Shown piece after piece: positions 11,483 through 22,782 of a DNA stretch of 64,000 nucleotides (positions are counted from its first letter, which is position 1; each line of letters starts with the position of its first letter). The translations under genes were made by a program, and so were the position numbers. The stretch comes from Strigamia acuminata (Eukaryota; Arthropoda; Chilopoda; Geophilomorpha; Linotaeniidae). Where the stretch lies: positions 5,938,501 to 6,002,500 of the forward strand of contig OX442318.1 of NCBI GenBank assembly GCA_949358305.1, read 5' to 3'. The notes beneath the pieces are model-generated. The model made no database searches. It worked only from the letters and a program-made list of their open reading frames with translations, and was not told the origin of the DNA.

Positions 11483-11512
11483 AAGATCTGAAGGCTACAA
11501 CCTTCAGATCTT
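11483..11512. repeat. Hairpin 3' of copy C
   Basis: Perfect 12-base inverted arms AAGATCTGAAGG / CCTTCAGATCTT with a six-base loop, in the position where copies A and B carry their palindromes. The sequence itself is different. The rest of 11145-11890 is AT-rich with no gene seen. Confidence 0.75.
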
Positions 11513-13738
11513 TGGGTCTTTTGGCACGAGCCTTAATCGCTTTATGGATATTCAATCATTGGTGCTGGTTTCAATTAACATTATGGTTTTCAGTCCCTGA
11601 CTGGTTTAAATTAGATATATCAGACTAAACGATTTTTCGCATGCAGCTAATTTCAGTTGCAAATGTAATTACTTGCACGGTAAATTATTTACACAGACAA
11701 AAATGTTGATAAAATATCCTTAAATTGTAATTTGATCCATATTCCAGTGGTACTGTGTCGAAAAAATTTGAAAATTATTATCAGAAAATTTATTCGTTCC
11801 AGCGAGCAGTTAAAAAATAATTTCTTAATATTAAATTTATTTAGATTTACCATAATTGAAAAAATTTTCTTTGCTGAGAATAAAATAAAATAAATGTCTT
11901 TTTTGCGAGAACGCCGAAACAATTTGTTTTCTGATAATGAGTTTAAATGTTTTCTCATAGATCCGCACAACAAAGAACATACACGTGTCACTATTGATAA
12001 AACATACAGCTTCACAACATGCCTAAACAACATTAGCTTGAATATTTCACTTCTTTTCTACTTTCTCATCCTCATAAATGGATACAGGTAAAGTGTCTGA
12101 ACGAATCAACACCTTGAACTAAAACTTATAGCTAATATTGTAATACATTTCAAAAGTGATGAAGATATGGATAAACTTATCCCAAGAGACTACAGAAAAG
12201 TAAGACCATTAGACAGTGGTAAGTTTTTACAAGTTATTTTTTAATTACATGTTAATTCCTTTAACTATTTTAATTTTTTTTTTAAAAATATTGTTTTATA
12301 AGAGCCAATCATTATAACATGGGCAATTGAAACTCATGTGATATCTGAATTGGACTTAAAGCAAATGGTACATAACGAATTACTTGCTAAATAACACAAA
12401 GAAATATCTCATCTAGGAGAAATTTTAATTTTAACTTTTTAAACTTATTTTGCAAGGAATTCAGTGCTGATCTTACAATTTACGCTTCTTGGGTCGATAA
12501 ACAGTTAATAGTGAATGTATCTGACCTCGTGAATTTACCATCTGAAGTAGCAAAAAAATTGTGGTATCCTTGGATAGGATTCCAAAATTGTAAAAGCTGC
12601 AGTGATGCCATAATAGACCCCAATAAACACACATTTTACCTAAGTTGGTATGGGATGTTGGTGAAATACAGGCTCGTTAAAGATTATCAATGTTAACAGA
12701 TCTTTGTAAATAGAATTTCTAACTGGCTTCATTTTCAGGAAATTAATCCGATTCACCTGTATCTTTGATTTTAGTCATTATCCTTTTGATAAACAGCACT
12801 GTAATATCGATCTACAGCTATGTAAGTTTCTAGTCCTGTGAATATCTTTTTTTCTTATTTCTGGATTAATTTAAATAAACACATATTAGTACCACCAGAA
12901 TACAGGCTCGTTAGTTCCAAGCGAGTGCTAAAACCTTGTGAAAATTCAAGTTTGAATGCCAAGTTCTTACCTAAACTACATTACATTAACGACTTTGATA
13001 GCATTTATTTCTTTTACAGCTAGAGACATTTGTTTCAGTTATATCTTCGTTTTTAAAAGGATCCCAACTCAACACTTAATGCTCCTGTTCATACCGAGTT
13101 TGCTCATCGTGATGCTTTCGTGGATATCTTTCTGGTTGAACGTAGAATTGGCAGCTCCAAGAGTTGCACTTGGTCTGACATCACTGCTCACATTGGCAAC
13201 TCAATTTAGTTCTGCGCAAAGAGATTTGCCTTCTGTGTCAACACTCAAAGCGCTAGATTTATGGATGGTTGTTTGTATTTTTATGGTCTTTTCATCCTTA
13301 GTAGTTTTTGCAATAGCTTACTTTTCTAACCAGTTGAAAACAATTAAAACCACCAACGTAATTTATTATACACCTCAATCAATTAAAAAAAGAAGACAAC
13401 AAAGGAAACTGGCAGTCAATGTAAGAATGAGTAAATATTTATAGTCGGTATTGAAGCATGAACTTGAGATGTAATGAATCCTGCTTAATTATATGACTCT
13501 CGGGTGCCCGACTTTGACTTTTGCCCTCAGTCCACTTCTTTTCCATGAAGGGGCACCCCGTTACTGTAAGGGGTTTACTGATTGGCTCCCGTAAACCTCC
13601 ATTGTTCGCTATCTTGTTTTATTCAAAATAAATGAGTCTTTCGCTGTTTCTAACATGCATGCACATAACTGACTCACAAATTAGATAAACTAATTTTTTT
13701 TCCTAGATTACTGGCAACAGAAGCAGAAGTGTGATCTA

Positions 13739-13954
13739 TGTTGGAATGTAGTGTTTACATTTGCAGTATGGCAATGTGGTTTTCTGTAGTTTGGTGTCAC
13801 ATCAGTGGCGCCAATGATTATTTAGTCTAAACTATGTAGTGTCATATAACCATGACCACCCCATGTACAGCTATAACCCCCAGTCCTAATAAAGTCACCC
13901 ATAGAGCAAGACGTGCTCCGAGTCTCTCCTTCAAGTCAACCCACATCACTAACA
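13739..13954 (+). repeat. 5' LTR of copia element A
   Basis: 216 bp, TGTTGGAATG ... CACTAACA, with a CCTAATAAAG poly(A)-type signal near 13890. Followed after three bases by the tRNA-iMet primer-binding site. Confidence 0.95.
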
Positions 13955-13957
13955 AAT

Positions 13958-13975
13958 TGGTAGCAGAGGATGGTT
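13958..13975 (+). promoter_or_regulatory. Primer-binding site of copia element A (tRNA-iMet 3' end)
   Basis: TGGTAGCAGAGGATGGTT is the reverse complement of the conserved 3' end of animal initiator tRNA-Met including CCA, over 18 bases. The tRNA identity is recalled knowledge, not a search result. Confidence 0.85.
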
Positions 13976-14126
13976 AGACGGTTCAACTCTCCACTAGAAG
14001 AAAATTATGAAGAAAAAACACGGCTAAAAACAATCAAACGAGTGAGTACAAAATTAACTCAATAAGGAGGAAGAGCTCATAAAAGGGTGACCAAAGAGAA
14101 GAAAAGAAGTTTATAGCCACACCAAA

Positions 14127-15659
14127 TTGAGAACAAAGATGGCGGACGAAAACAATTGGGCTCATGCGAAAATAGAGTCACTCAATGACTCAAATTACTA
14201 CCTATGGTCAACAAGGGTAGAAGATGTATTGAGAGCGCGAAAATTATGGAAATCCAACATAATTAGCGATGGGCCACCACGAGGCATACAAGGAGAAGCA
14301 AATTTCAGACAACTTGAGAAAAAATGGGATGAGTGGGACGATGAAAACGCCAGGGCACGATTGACCATGACCAATTCAATGTCAGCATCGATGGTGCAAA
14401 GATACAGCAGATCGAGAAATGCAAAAGAGTTATGGCAAACCATCAAAAACGACATGAGCGCTGCAACAGACGAATTGGAGGTGAAAACCACAAGTGAGAT
14501 GACACAACTAAAAATGGACATTAAAGAGAGTGCCGGCGATTATTTCAATCGAGTTGAAATAATATGCAACAAGTGTGCAGAATTGGGCAAGGACTTCAAA
14601 AAACATGAAATCAAGTTTTATGTCCTTAATGGATTGAGAGCCGAATTTGACATAATCAAAGGAGCGATTCAAATCCAGAAAAATATGACGTTAAGCGAAA
14701 TAAGAGAAGCCATCGCAAATGAAGAAAAACGATTCAAAATGAGAAATGATGAAACAAAGCCAAGCTCAAAAGAAGGGGCATACAAGGCAAAAGAGAAACG
14801 AAGCACAGACAAACAAGTCACCTGCTTTAATTGCGGCAAAATCGGTCACGTAGCAAAAGATTGTTTTGGAAAATCCAAATGTTATAATTGCCAAGATTTT
14901 GGCCACATCAGCAAAGATTGCAAAAATGATAAGAAAGAAAGAGAACCTGAGCGCCAAAGCCAAAGAGGGCGAGGCCGTGGAAGAGGAAACCCAAGATGGC
15001 GCGGAGGAGAAAAGCGCGAAAATGCAATGATTGCGTGTAAAACCAATCAAGTGACAAAAATGATGAAATTTAAGAAGACAAAAGATGACAAAAGAAGTGA
15101 CACAGATTATGAAGAAAAATCTGAAAATGTTGCCAATATGAAAAGTGCAACCTATTATGAAGACAAAAAATGCAAAAATATTTTTGATGTGAATTTTGCA
15201 TATGAGAAAAAATGCAATAAGGATGACCCAAGAAGTGTACCTCACAAAAAGGAAGAACACAAAAAGAAGAAAGAAAATGAACATTCAGTGCAAATGATGA
15301 AAGAAAATGAACATTCAGTGCAAATGATGAAAGAAAATGAACATTCAGTGCAAATGACAAAAGAAAATGAACTTAGCACCAGTGAAGATGAAGATAATGA
15401 CAATAAACTTGATGAAAAATGTGTGAAGTGGCTGATTGATTCGGGTTGTACCAGCCACATGTCATCAAACCGTGAGTACTTTACTGAATACAATTTTGAA
15501 AATAATAGTATTGGGATGGCCGAAAAAGGGGCAAGAATAGTGGCCAAAGGAAAGGGGATAATCCCAATAAAATTAAATGATGAAAGTGTAATAAATTTAA
15601 AGTGTATTACATGTACCCAAATTAGATGGGAATTTGTTGTCAGTTTCAAAAATTGTTGA
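14127..15659 (+). CDS. Copia element A gag-protease ORF (frameshifted at its end)
   Basis: 510 codons starting MADENNWAHAKIESLND. Residues 1-210 are the UBN2-type capsid. Two CCHC zinc knuckles follow at about 230-265 (CFNCGKIGHVAKDC and CYNCQDFGHISKDC). Then come an RGRGRG stretch, a highly charged Lys/Glu region with three tandem KENEHSVQMM units (about 388-417), and the aspartic protease active site WLIDSGCTSHMS near 435. Compared with the copia layout the frame shifts near 15602 (one base missing), after which the reading continues in the ORF that starts at 15634. This could be a real inactivating deletion or a sequencing error; programmed frameshifting is less usual in copia elements. 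Confidence 0.9.
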   Translation: MRTKMADENNWAHAKIESLNDSNYYLWSTRVEDVLRARKLWKSNIISDGPPRGIQGEANFRQLEKKWDEWDDENARARLTMTNSMSASMVQRYSRSRNAKELWQTIKNDMSAATDELEVKTTSEMTQLKMDIKESAGDYFNRVEIICNKCAELGKDFKKHEIKFYVLNGLRAEFDIIKGAIQIQKNMTLSEIREAIANEEKRFKMRNDETKPSSKEGAYKAKEKRSTDKQVTCFNCGKIGHVAKDCFGKSKCYNCQDFGHISKDCKNDKKEREPERQSQRGRGRGRGNPRWRGGEKRENAMIACKTNQVTKMMKFKKTKDDKRSDTDYEEKSENVANMKSATYYEDKKCKNIFDVNFAYEKKCNKDDPRSVPHKKEEHKKKKENEHSVQMMKENEHSVQMMKENEHSVQMTKENELSTSEDEDNDNKLDEKCVKWLIDSGCTSHMSSNREYFTEYNFENNSIGMAEKGARIVAKGKGIIPIKLNDESVINLKCITCTQIRWEFVVSFKNC

Positions 15660-18597
15660 TAATAATTTTGTTGTTGTATTTGTTAAAAATGAGGCAATCA
15701 TTTCAAAACAAGATGGCACTGTTGTTGTGAAAGCAAAAAGGGAAGGGGATAAATTTATCATAAGGGGAATGATGAATAAAGAGGAGCAAGCCTGCATAGC
15801 AGTTGATGATGAACTGTGGCACAAAAGGCTTGGACACTTGAATTTTAGGGCATTAAGAGAAATGAACAACAAGCAATTGGTTCGAGGTTTACAATTTAAA
15901 GGAAAAATTGAAGAGAAATGTGAAAAATGCATTCAAGGGAAAATGAAGAAACTGCCTCACCCCTCAGTAGGTCACAGACAGTCAAAGGCGATAATGGATT
16001 TATGGCATGTCGACTTGGTGGGTCCTGTCTCACCCCAATCAATGGGGGGTGCCCATTACATAATGACAGTGGTTGATGATTGGAGCAGGCGCATATTTGT
16101 GCACTTGCTTCAAAACAAAAGTGACACAATGAAGATGTTAAAAGAGTTAATTGAAAGAATGGAAACATCAACTGACAAAAAATTAAAAAGAATACGCTCA
16201 GATAATGGCGGAGAATTCAAATCAAGAGAATTTGACATCTGGTTGAAAGGAAAAGGGGTAAAACATGAGCTTACAACCCCTTATACACCAGAAAGTAATG
16301 GCGTCGTTGAGCGCGCAAACCGCACCCTAGTTGAAATGACTAGAACACTGTTGTTAGATGCGGAATTGCCCCAAAAATTTTGGGGGGAATGTGTTGTTAC
16401 AGCAGCGTATTTGCGCTCATGCAGTCAATCGAGTGTCCATGGTAAAACACCAATGGAGGTTTGGACAGGCATTAAACCTAGTGTGAAACATTTAAAACGC
16501 TTTGGATGCGTCACATACCGATTACATAAAGGGCCAAAAGGAGGAAAATGGAACCCAAAAGCCAAGGCGGGCATATTTGTTGGTTATGCTACAAATCGAA
16601 GAGGTTATAGAATTTATGACCCTGAACTCAACAATATTATAGAAGAAAGAGATGTCGAATTTGTAGAGCAAAAATTGGGCAAACATCTATTAAATTCACA
16701 GCCTACCAATGAAAACTGTGAGAAAGAAGAGAACGCCATAATAATCACTTTTGGTTGTTCTAAAAATTCCAATAAAAATGAGACCCCAATCACTCATGAA
16801 AGTGATGACAGCAGTGCAGATGGTGAAAACTCTGCAGGCGAAACTGAGGGACCACCAGAAGGGACCCCAAACACAAGTGAAGAACATGAGACAGAAAACA
16901 TACAGGGGAGAGCACGGAAACCACGGGGAAGGGCCACAGCAGCAGAAATTACACTGAAAAACGAATTACAAAAAGCCAAGCGGGAAGAAGAATTAATTGC
17001 AAAAGGAGTTAGAAGATCTAAAAGAATTCAAGATCAAAACGCAATGAAGACAACAGAGTTTGAAGTGCCAAAAAATTACAATGAGGCGACAAAATCAGGC
17101 AAACATAGAGAATGGAAACTTGCAATGGATGAAGAAATAAAATCTATGCACAAACAAGGAGTATGGGAAGTAAAAAATTTGCCAAAAGGAAAAAAGGTAA
17201 TAAAATCAAGATGGGTGTACAAAGTCAAACGAAAAGCAAATGGCGAAATTGAGAAGTATAAAGCTAGACTTGTAGCAATTGGCTATTCTCAGCGTCCTGG
17301 AGTGGACTATGGTGACACTTATGCACCAGTTATTAGAGCTGAGTCAACACGCTTTTTATTAAGTTTGGCGGGCAGGAAAGGTGTAAAGGTAAAAATACAT
17401 GATGTAAAAACAGCATACCTGAATGGACAATTAAAAGAAGAAATTTACATGATGCAACCTGAGGGTTACCAGGAAGGCAATATAGGAACAGTATGCAAAC
17501 TAAATAAAAGCATATATGGGTTAAAACAATCTGGAAGATGTTGGAAGGAAAAATTAGATGAGATAATGATCAAGTGTGGTTTTAACCTGTGCAAAGATGA
17601 TCCATGCCTATATTATGTATTACAAGAACACAATTTCTTGTATGTCGGCATTCATGTTGATGATATGCTGACAGTGCCCAGCAGTGATGAGTTTGAAGAA
17701 AAATATTTCAGAAGAATTAGAAAGGAGATTGAAATAACATCATTAGGTGAAGCAACATCAATTTTGGGAATTGAAGTTGAACAGGTAAATGGAGAAATTA
17801 AAATCCACCAAAGAAACTACGTCAAGGAGTTATTGTTACATTACAAAATGGAAGATTGTAACCCTGCCAAGTCACCCGGTGACATCAACCAGAAATCAGA
17901 TGAAAATGAAAAGAGTAAAGAATATGATCGAACTAAATACCAAGAACTAATGGGAAAATTGATGTTCTTAGCAACACACACAAGACCAGACATCAGTTTC
18001 ACATTGGGTGAATTGTCTCAATACAATACAAAACCCAAAGAGATGCACTACAAAGCACTTCTGAGAGTGCTAAAATATCTGAAAGGAACAATGCAATACC
18101 ACATAAAATATGGACAGAATGAGGGAGACATTTATGGGTATACCGATGCAAGTTAGGACAAAACACAGGAGGCCAGATCATTTTCAGGATATGTGATCAT
18201 GGATGGTGATTCATTGATACACTGGCGAAGTAAGAAGCAAAACATAGTCGCATTATCCACTACTGAAAGTGAATTAAAAGCATTAACCGAAGGAGCAAAA
18301 GAGTTAATTTGGTTTATGGATTTAACAAAAGAAATGGAACCGAATAGAGATGCCAAAAATAGCGGAATGCTATACTGTGACAGTTTAAATGTAGTAAAAT
18401 TGCTAGAGCCGGGAATCCAGAAATCACGAACCAAGTTTTTGAATCGTAGATTATGTTATGTAAAAGAATTAATTAGTAAGGGAGAAATTGAAGTATCCCA
18501 CGTGCCGGGTTCTGAGATGATTGCTGATTTCCTTACTAAAGGGTTATCAGGCCCAAAAATTAAAGAATGTATAAAAGAAATTTTATCTTTAGAATAA
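15634..18597 (+). pseudogene. Copia element A integrase-RT-RNase H, interrupted by TAG
   Basis: The open part 15634-18156 (840 codons) begins after the frameshift with LLSVSKIVDNN-like sequence. It has the integrase zinc finger (H..RLGHLNFRAL ... CEKCIQGKMKK), the catalytic core (DLVGPV, RSDNGGEF, TPYTPESNGVVERANRT), and RT from WVYKVKRKANGEIEKYKAR through VKTAYLNGQL to GIHVDDMLTV. RNase H starts at YTDAS. A TAG at 18154-18156 stands where copia proteins have Trp; the frame then continues (SGYVIMDGDSLIHWRSKKQN, ALSTTESELKAL) to a normal stop at 18597. One frameshift plus one nonsense codon suggest a non-autonomous copy despite young LTRs. Confidence 0.9.
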
Positions 18598-18618
18598 CCA
18601 TTGCCATAGGGGGGAATT

Positions 18619-18834
18619 TGTTGGAATGTAGTGTTTACATTTGCAGTATGGCAATGTGGTTTTCTGTAGTTTGGTGTCACATCAGTGGTGCCAATGATTA
18701 TTTAGTCTAAACTATGTAGTGTCATATAACCATGACCACCCCATGTACAGCTATAACCCCCAGTCCTAATAAAGTCACCCATAGAGCAAGACGTGCTCCG
18801 AGTCTCTCCTTCAAGTCAACCCACATCACTAACA
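18619..18834 (+). repeat. 3' LTR of copia element A
   Basis: 216 bp, preceded by the polypurine tract ending AGGGGGGAATT, one base different from the 5' LTR. Confidence 0.95.
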
Positions 18835-19273
18835 ATCTACACAACAATTAAAAGAAGAATCTTAAAGAGAATTACAGTAATATCAAAAACATCAACATTG
18901 ACCAAAAAGCTAGAAAAATATTTCCCTTGTTTTTTCTCATTTTCAATATCGTATTTTGGACCATTTACACCTAAACATCAATTAATAAAAGACACTTTAA
19001 TAATTACAAATTAATAATTTGTAATTTCTTGTAATCTCTTTGTAACTTCTTGATAAAGAATAAAGCTTTTCCCCATTTAAACATTATTCAAATTCTGGCT
19101 ATTGACTGACTTACAAGCAGAACTACGTCTTTTCTGTTTCAGATGCAAAGCTTAAACTGTCAATAAATTGATTTCACTACATGTAATTAAGTTCTTTGTA
19201 AATTATATACTAACGTGCTGAATTTTCTCACATACGACAGCACATCGATCCACCAGACAAAGCGAAAAGCTTT

Positions 19274-19347
19274 ACCATAGAAACATATCTATTGTACAGT
19301 CAAAACACTCGGCTACACGACGTGTAAAAGACCACTGGGGATTGAAA
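19274..19347 (+). promoter_or_regulatory. Conserved 5' flank of copy E
   Basis: Contains ACCATAGAAACATATC, then CTCGGCTACACGACGTGTAA and ACCACTGGGGATTGAAA directly before the ATG. The same three blocks precede copy I and both gamma relics almost unchanged, and weaker forms precede B, K, M and N. A shared promoter or 5' UTR is an inference. Confidence 0.35.
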
Positions 19348-21408
19348 ATGCTCCTTTCATTTTACTGTTTTTACTTTGTTATTGGCCTTACAAGTGGATT
19401 AAGGTAATGTTGATATTTCGATTTGATATTGCATAATGCAATATCAATATCAATATCAATACAATATTAATAATTAATAATAAACCGGTAGAGAAACCTT
19501 AATTGCATTGTATTGTATTGATAGTTTTAATAACATTTACCATACGATGGAGTACGAACATCCCACATGGTAAATGTCATTGAAACTATCAATACAATTA
19601 AGTTAATGTATCTTAACAAGGCAACCTCCCAATCAAATGCTAACCAATATTTTAGTAACAGTGAAAAAGAAATGCCTAATCTTATCCCAGAAAATTATAC
19701 AACTGTACGACCAAAAAATGGTGGTGAGTTTGGTTAATTGTAACATAGAACATTATTTTTTAAACTTGTATTAATTTCTTTAATCAAATTATTTTCAATA
19801 CAAATATTGTTTAATATAAGAACCCATCGTTATAACCTGGCATATTAAAATAAATTTGATATCTGACTTGGATTTAAAGCACATGGTATGTAAAGAAAAT
19901 TAACTGCTATAAGAAACAAAGAAAGATCTAGTCTAAGAGGAATTTACTTGTACATCTTAAACCTTTTCATCAAATTTTGCTAGGAATTCAGTGCTGATCT
20001 TACAATTTACGCTGCTTGGAAAGATGTAGAGTTAACAGCGCATCCATCAGGCCTAATTCACTTACCACCTGCTGTAGCAAAACAATTATGGCATCCTTGG
20101 ATATTATTCCAAAATTGCAAAAGCTGCAACGATTACATCATTGACCCTCATAAAAATACATATTACCTTACGGATAAAATGATAGAGGTGCTTTACAGGC
20201 GAGTTTTAGATTTTCAATGTTAACTGCCCTTTGAAAATAAAATTGTAAACTGGCTTTATTTACAGGAAACCAATCAAATTTACTTGTATCTTTGATTTTA
20301 GCCACTATCCTTTTGACAAACAGCATTGTACTATCGACATACAACTCAGTAAGTACTGACGAATAAAAAGTCTCTAACTTCAACGAGGCTAGTTTTTCCT
20401 CAACTGAGGATAAATTAGCACTAAAGCTAATTACATCTCATGTGATAAATCGTCTACCAGTTAACTGTATCGAATACATTTTACCAAGGGTTGTTACTCG
20501 AATCATGTATTTTCACACTGCTACATAAGCGCTTCTTTAATGTCACGTTTTTTTGCAATAGATGGATGGAATGGTCCTGTGAACATCTCTTTCTTTAAAG
20601 AATATTCCTATACAGGAATATTAGTGCCACCAGAATACAGGCTCCATAGTTCAGAGCGACTACTGAAACCCTGTGGAGACACCAGTAGATTGGATGGCAA
20701 GTTTTTAGCAAACAGGATATTCTGTGATATAATTTTGATGGCATTTTTCTTCCTTGCAGTAATACGTATTTGCATCAAGTACACCTTTATTTTCAAAAGA
20801 ATTCCAACTCAACACCTAATACTCGTGTTCACACCGAGTATTCTCATCGTGATGCTTTCATGGATATCATTCTGGTTGAAAGTAGAATTGGCAGCCCCGA
20901 GAGTTGCACTTGGTCTGACATCACTACTCACACTGGCAACTCAATTCAGTTCCACACAGAGAGATTTACCTTCTGTAGCAACAATCAAAGCTTTAGATAT
21001 ATGGATGTTCGTTTGCATGTTTATGGTTTTCTCATCCTTAGTAGTTTTTGCAAAAGCCTATACGTCTAACTTAAACATACTTGAAACCACCAACCATTTA
21101 AGAAGACCAGTCAATGTAAGGATTACTTATTTATTTATTATTGTAACCTAGTAAACGTTATTCTTATCTATTCAAACTACTGTATATCAGACTTAAATGT
21201 TGAAGAAAAACTCTGTTTTAAAATAATGTCGTGTTTTATATTTCAGGTTGCGGAAATTCGAAGCAAATGTGTGACCTTTACAAGAATCAAAAAAAGAATT
21301 TTTGAGCGAATAAATATGAAAAACATGAGCATTGACGAGAAAGCTAGAAAAATATTTCCCTTGTTATTTATTATTTTCAATATTGTATTTTGGACTAAAT
21401 ACTTGTAA
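19348..21408 (+). CDS. Cys-loop ligand-gated ion channel, anion-type (gamma group, copy E)
   Basis: Predicted 377 aa. Exons: 19348-19403, 19662-19723, 19821-19885, 19984-20198, 20266-20348, 20562-20696, 20760-21115, 21247-21408. Signal peptide MLLSFYCFYFVIGLTSGLR; exon 4 has LWHPW and NCKSC; Cys-loop C-IFDFSHYPFDKQH-C; loop-C cysteines in LKPCGD and IRICIKY; M2 APRVALGLTSLLTLATQ. Intron 4 (GCGAGT) and intron 6 (GCAAGT) have GC donors. Intron 6 is 63 bases, a multiple of three and open, as in copy C. The exon-7 end lacks 15 codons of the M3-M4 loop present in other groups. Intron 1 carries a hairpin MITE. AATAAA at 21460. Open throughout; copy I is its closest relative here. Confidence 0.87.
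19512..19598. mobile_element. Hairpin MITE in intron 1 of copy E
   Basis: Inverted arms ATTGTATTGATAGTTTTAAT and ATTGAAACTATCAATACAAT around a centre with CATTTACC/GGTAAATG. The same element sits in intron 1 of the other gamma copies (24106, 33388, 36150), so it predates their duplication. In E the flank has extra GATATCAATATC repeats (19424-19475). Confidence 0.75.
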
Positions 21409-22782
21409 GAAAAATACATTAATAATTTGCACTTTATTTGTTGTAATTTATTGGGCAAGAATAAAGCCTGTATCTTTGGGTAAAAAGTGTGAAAAACTTA
21501 GTAAAAAATTTAGAAAGCAAAAAAAACGTGCGTTCACTTGTGCTAGGACTAGTAAAATTTTACTGAAGATCAGGTTTTGGGCTAGACCGGAAATAAGGGT
21601 CAAGCCCTCCCCCTGGTATTTTTTCTTTAAAGTACAGAGTAGTTATTAATAAATGGGACAAGCCTTAAGTTAACAACATTTATTACCAAGATGACACATA
21701 ATTCCCCTGCAGTACAGTTGTTTTAAGCTTGTCCACACGTTTTTTATGCCAATTGGTGAACAAACTTATTAAAACAGCCGTACCGGTACTGTAGAGAATG
21801 TTTGACATAAAACCACTATACGACTAAGGCAACAACCGTTGCAATGGAAATGGAAACCAGCGCCTTCTCTGGATGGAAATTTATAAAACAACAACACATC
21901 ATGTCAGCCAATGCGATCATTGTAAGGTTTCCAGTATATCTCCCAGGCAACCCACCTTTGTTTGTCAACAAACACACAATCGACTTGGTAGCGTTGTTTT
22001 TTCTACTAGTTCTTTTTACTGATCGGGCATGAGTTCCACTCGGAACTCAGGCTCAAAGTGATTACAAACATCTACTCCTTACAATATAGCGGATATCACC
22101 TTGGCACACTTTTGTTGAAGAACCCTTGTTCATCGCTTCTTGAATCGTGACAAAAAGAACATTAGGGTTTAGGCCACAAACATAAAAATTAAACTCTAAA
22201 TGAATCGAAAAAAGTTGTCCAGCCCTGCTAGATTGGAGCCCAAGTTTGACTCAGCAGCACTCGTGGTGGCCTCGTGTGGCAAGTTTAAATTGATGCCTAG
22301 GCGTTATTCGGCAGTAATTTTAATGTTTATAATTTTATATTTGCTTTTAGAAAATTTTAATTTAATTAATTTTAATTTTTTAACAAATATAAAATTACAA
22401 ACATTAAAATTATTGCTAAAAATAAATAAAAAATAAAAGTAAAAATTTTCACACACAAACAACAGGATTTGAACCTGTGTGGAACTACCTGTGTGGAACT
22501 ACCTGTGTGGAAAGATTTCTAGTCCATTGCCTTAACCACTGGGCTACCACTACAAACTATTATTGTCTTCAGGCAGGCAGTCATATTTGTATTCATATTG
22601 ATGAACAAAGTTGTGATGTCATATAAATTACTTTGGGTTCCAGAGTAAGATTTGACTAGACTAATCACCAAGTGTAGTGGTACACTTGACCTTTTCACTC
22701 AAGAAAATCAAAAAATAGTTTTTCAACACACAGTAAAGGTGTGAAAAAAAATTAAAAGGTGTATTTGATGCTTTTACACCGT
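21409..22782. other. Intergenic interval after copy E, shared with the interval after copy I
   Basis: No protein gene seen. From about 21654 to 22310 the sequence matches 38445-39240 downstream of copy I: ACAACATTTATT, CACGTTTTTTATGCCAATTGG, CCAGCGCCTTCTCTGGATGG, and TTGGAGCCCAAGTT near the end. This supports a segmental duplication. An AT-rich inverted stretch (TTTTAATTTAATT.., 22320-22430) and a tRNA-Ser-like pseudogene (22455-22553) follow. Confidence 0.7.
22455..22553 (-). tRNA. tRNA-Ser (anticodon AGA)-like pseudogene with expanded variable arm
   Basis: Read on the minus strand it has GTAGTGG TA GCCCAGTGGTTAAGGC (D arm), an anticodon loop CTAGAAA (anticodon AGA) and a T arm ACAGG-TTCAAAT-CCTGT, the order of a class II tRNA-Ser. 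The acceptor strand (TGTTTGT) does not pair with GTAGTGG, and the anticodon stem has one mismatch and a wobble, so it is probably not functional. The variable-arm region holds a 14-base direct repeat (CCACACAGGTAGTT) in about three copies. It could be a tRNA-derived repeat. Confidence 0.55.

Larger units (their letters stand above)
13739..18834 (+). mobile_element. Ty1/copia LTR retrotransposon, element A
   Basis: A 5096-bp element in the last exon of copy D, flanked by the 5-bp duplication ATCTA (13734-13738, 18835-18839). Its 216-bp LTRs (13739-13954, 18619-18834) start TGTTGG and end TAACA. They differ at a single base (13809 C versus 18689 T), so the insertion is recent. The primer-binding site at 13958 (TGGTAGCAGAGGATGGTT) matches the complement of the 3' end of animal initiator tRNA-Met. 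A purine tract (AGGGGGGAAT) precedes the 3' LTR. The order protease-integrase-RT-RNase H identifies copia. The coding region carries a frameshift and a stop. Confidence 0.95.
12044..18974 (+). pseudogene. Cys-loop receptor pseudogene (beta group, copy D), split by a copia element
   Basis: Exon remnants: 12044-12087, 12157-12218, 12303-12367, 12457-12671, 12739-12821, about 12831-12958, 13020-13420, 13707-13738 plus 18840-18974. The exon-4 to exon-7 protein is well preserved (LWYPW, NCKSC, Cys-loop YPFDKQ, APRVALGLTSLLTLATQ), but five lesions break the gene. Exon 1 has no ATG at the usual place (ATT, 12 bases shorter; an in-frame ATG exists far upstream at 11894). Intron 5 and the start of exon 6 are deleted, joining the exon-5 donor to exon-6 coding sequence out of frame. 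The intron-6 donor is CC. A 5.1-kb copia element sits in exon 8. A five-base insertion at about 18868 shifts M4 out of frame. Confidence 0.88.

Noticed and set aside
14766-15649. Long minus-strand ORFs opposite copia A gag
   Set aside because: Phe/Ser/Leu-rich shadow frames of the Lys/Glu-rich gag; no independent support.
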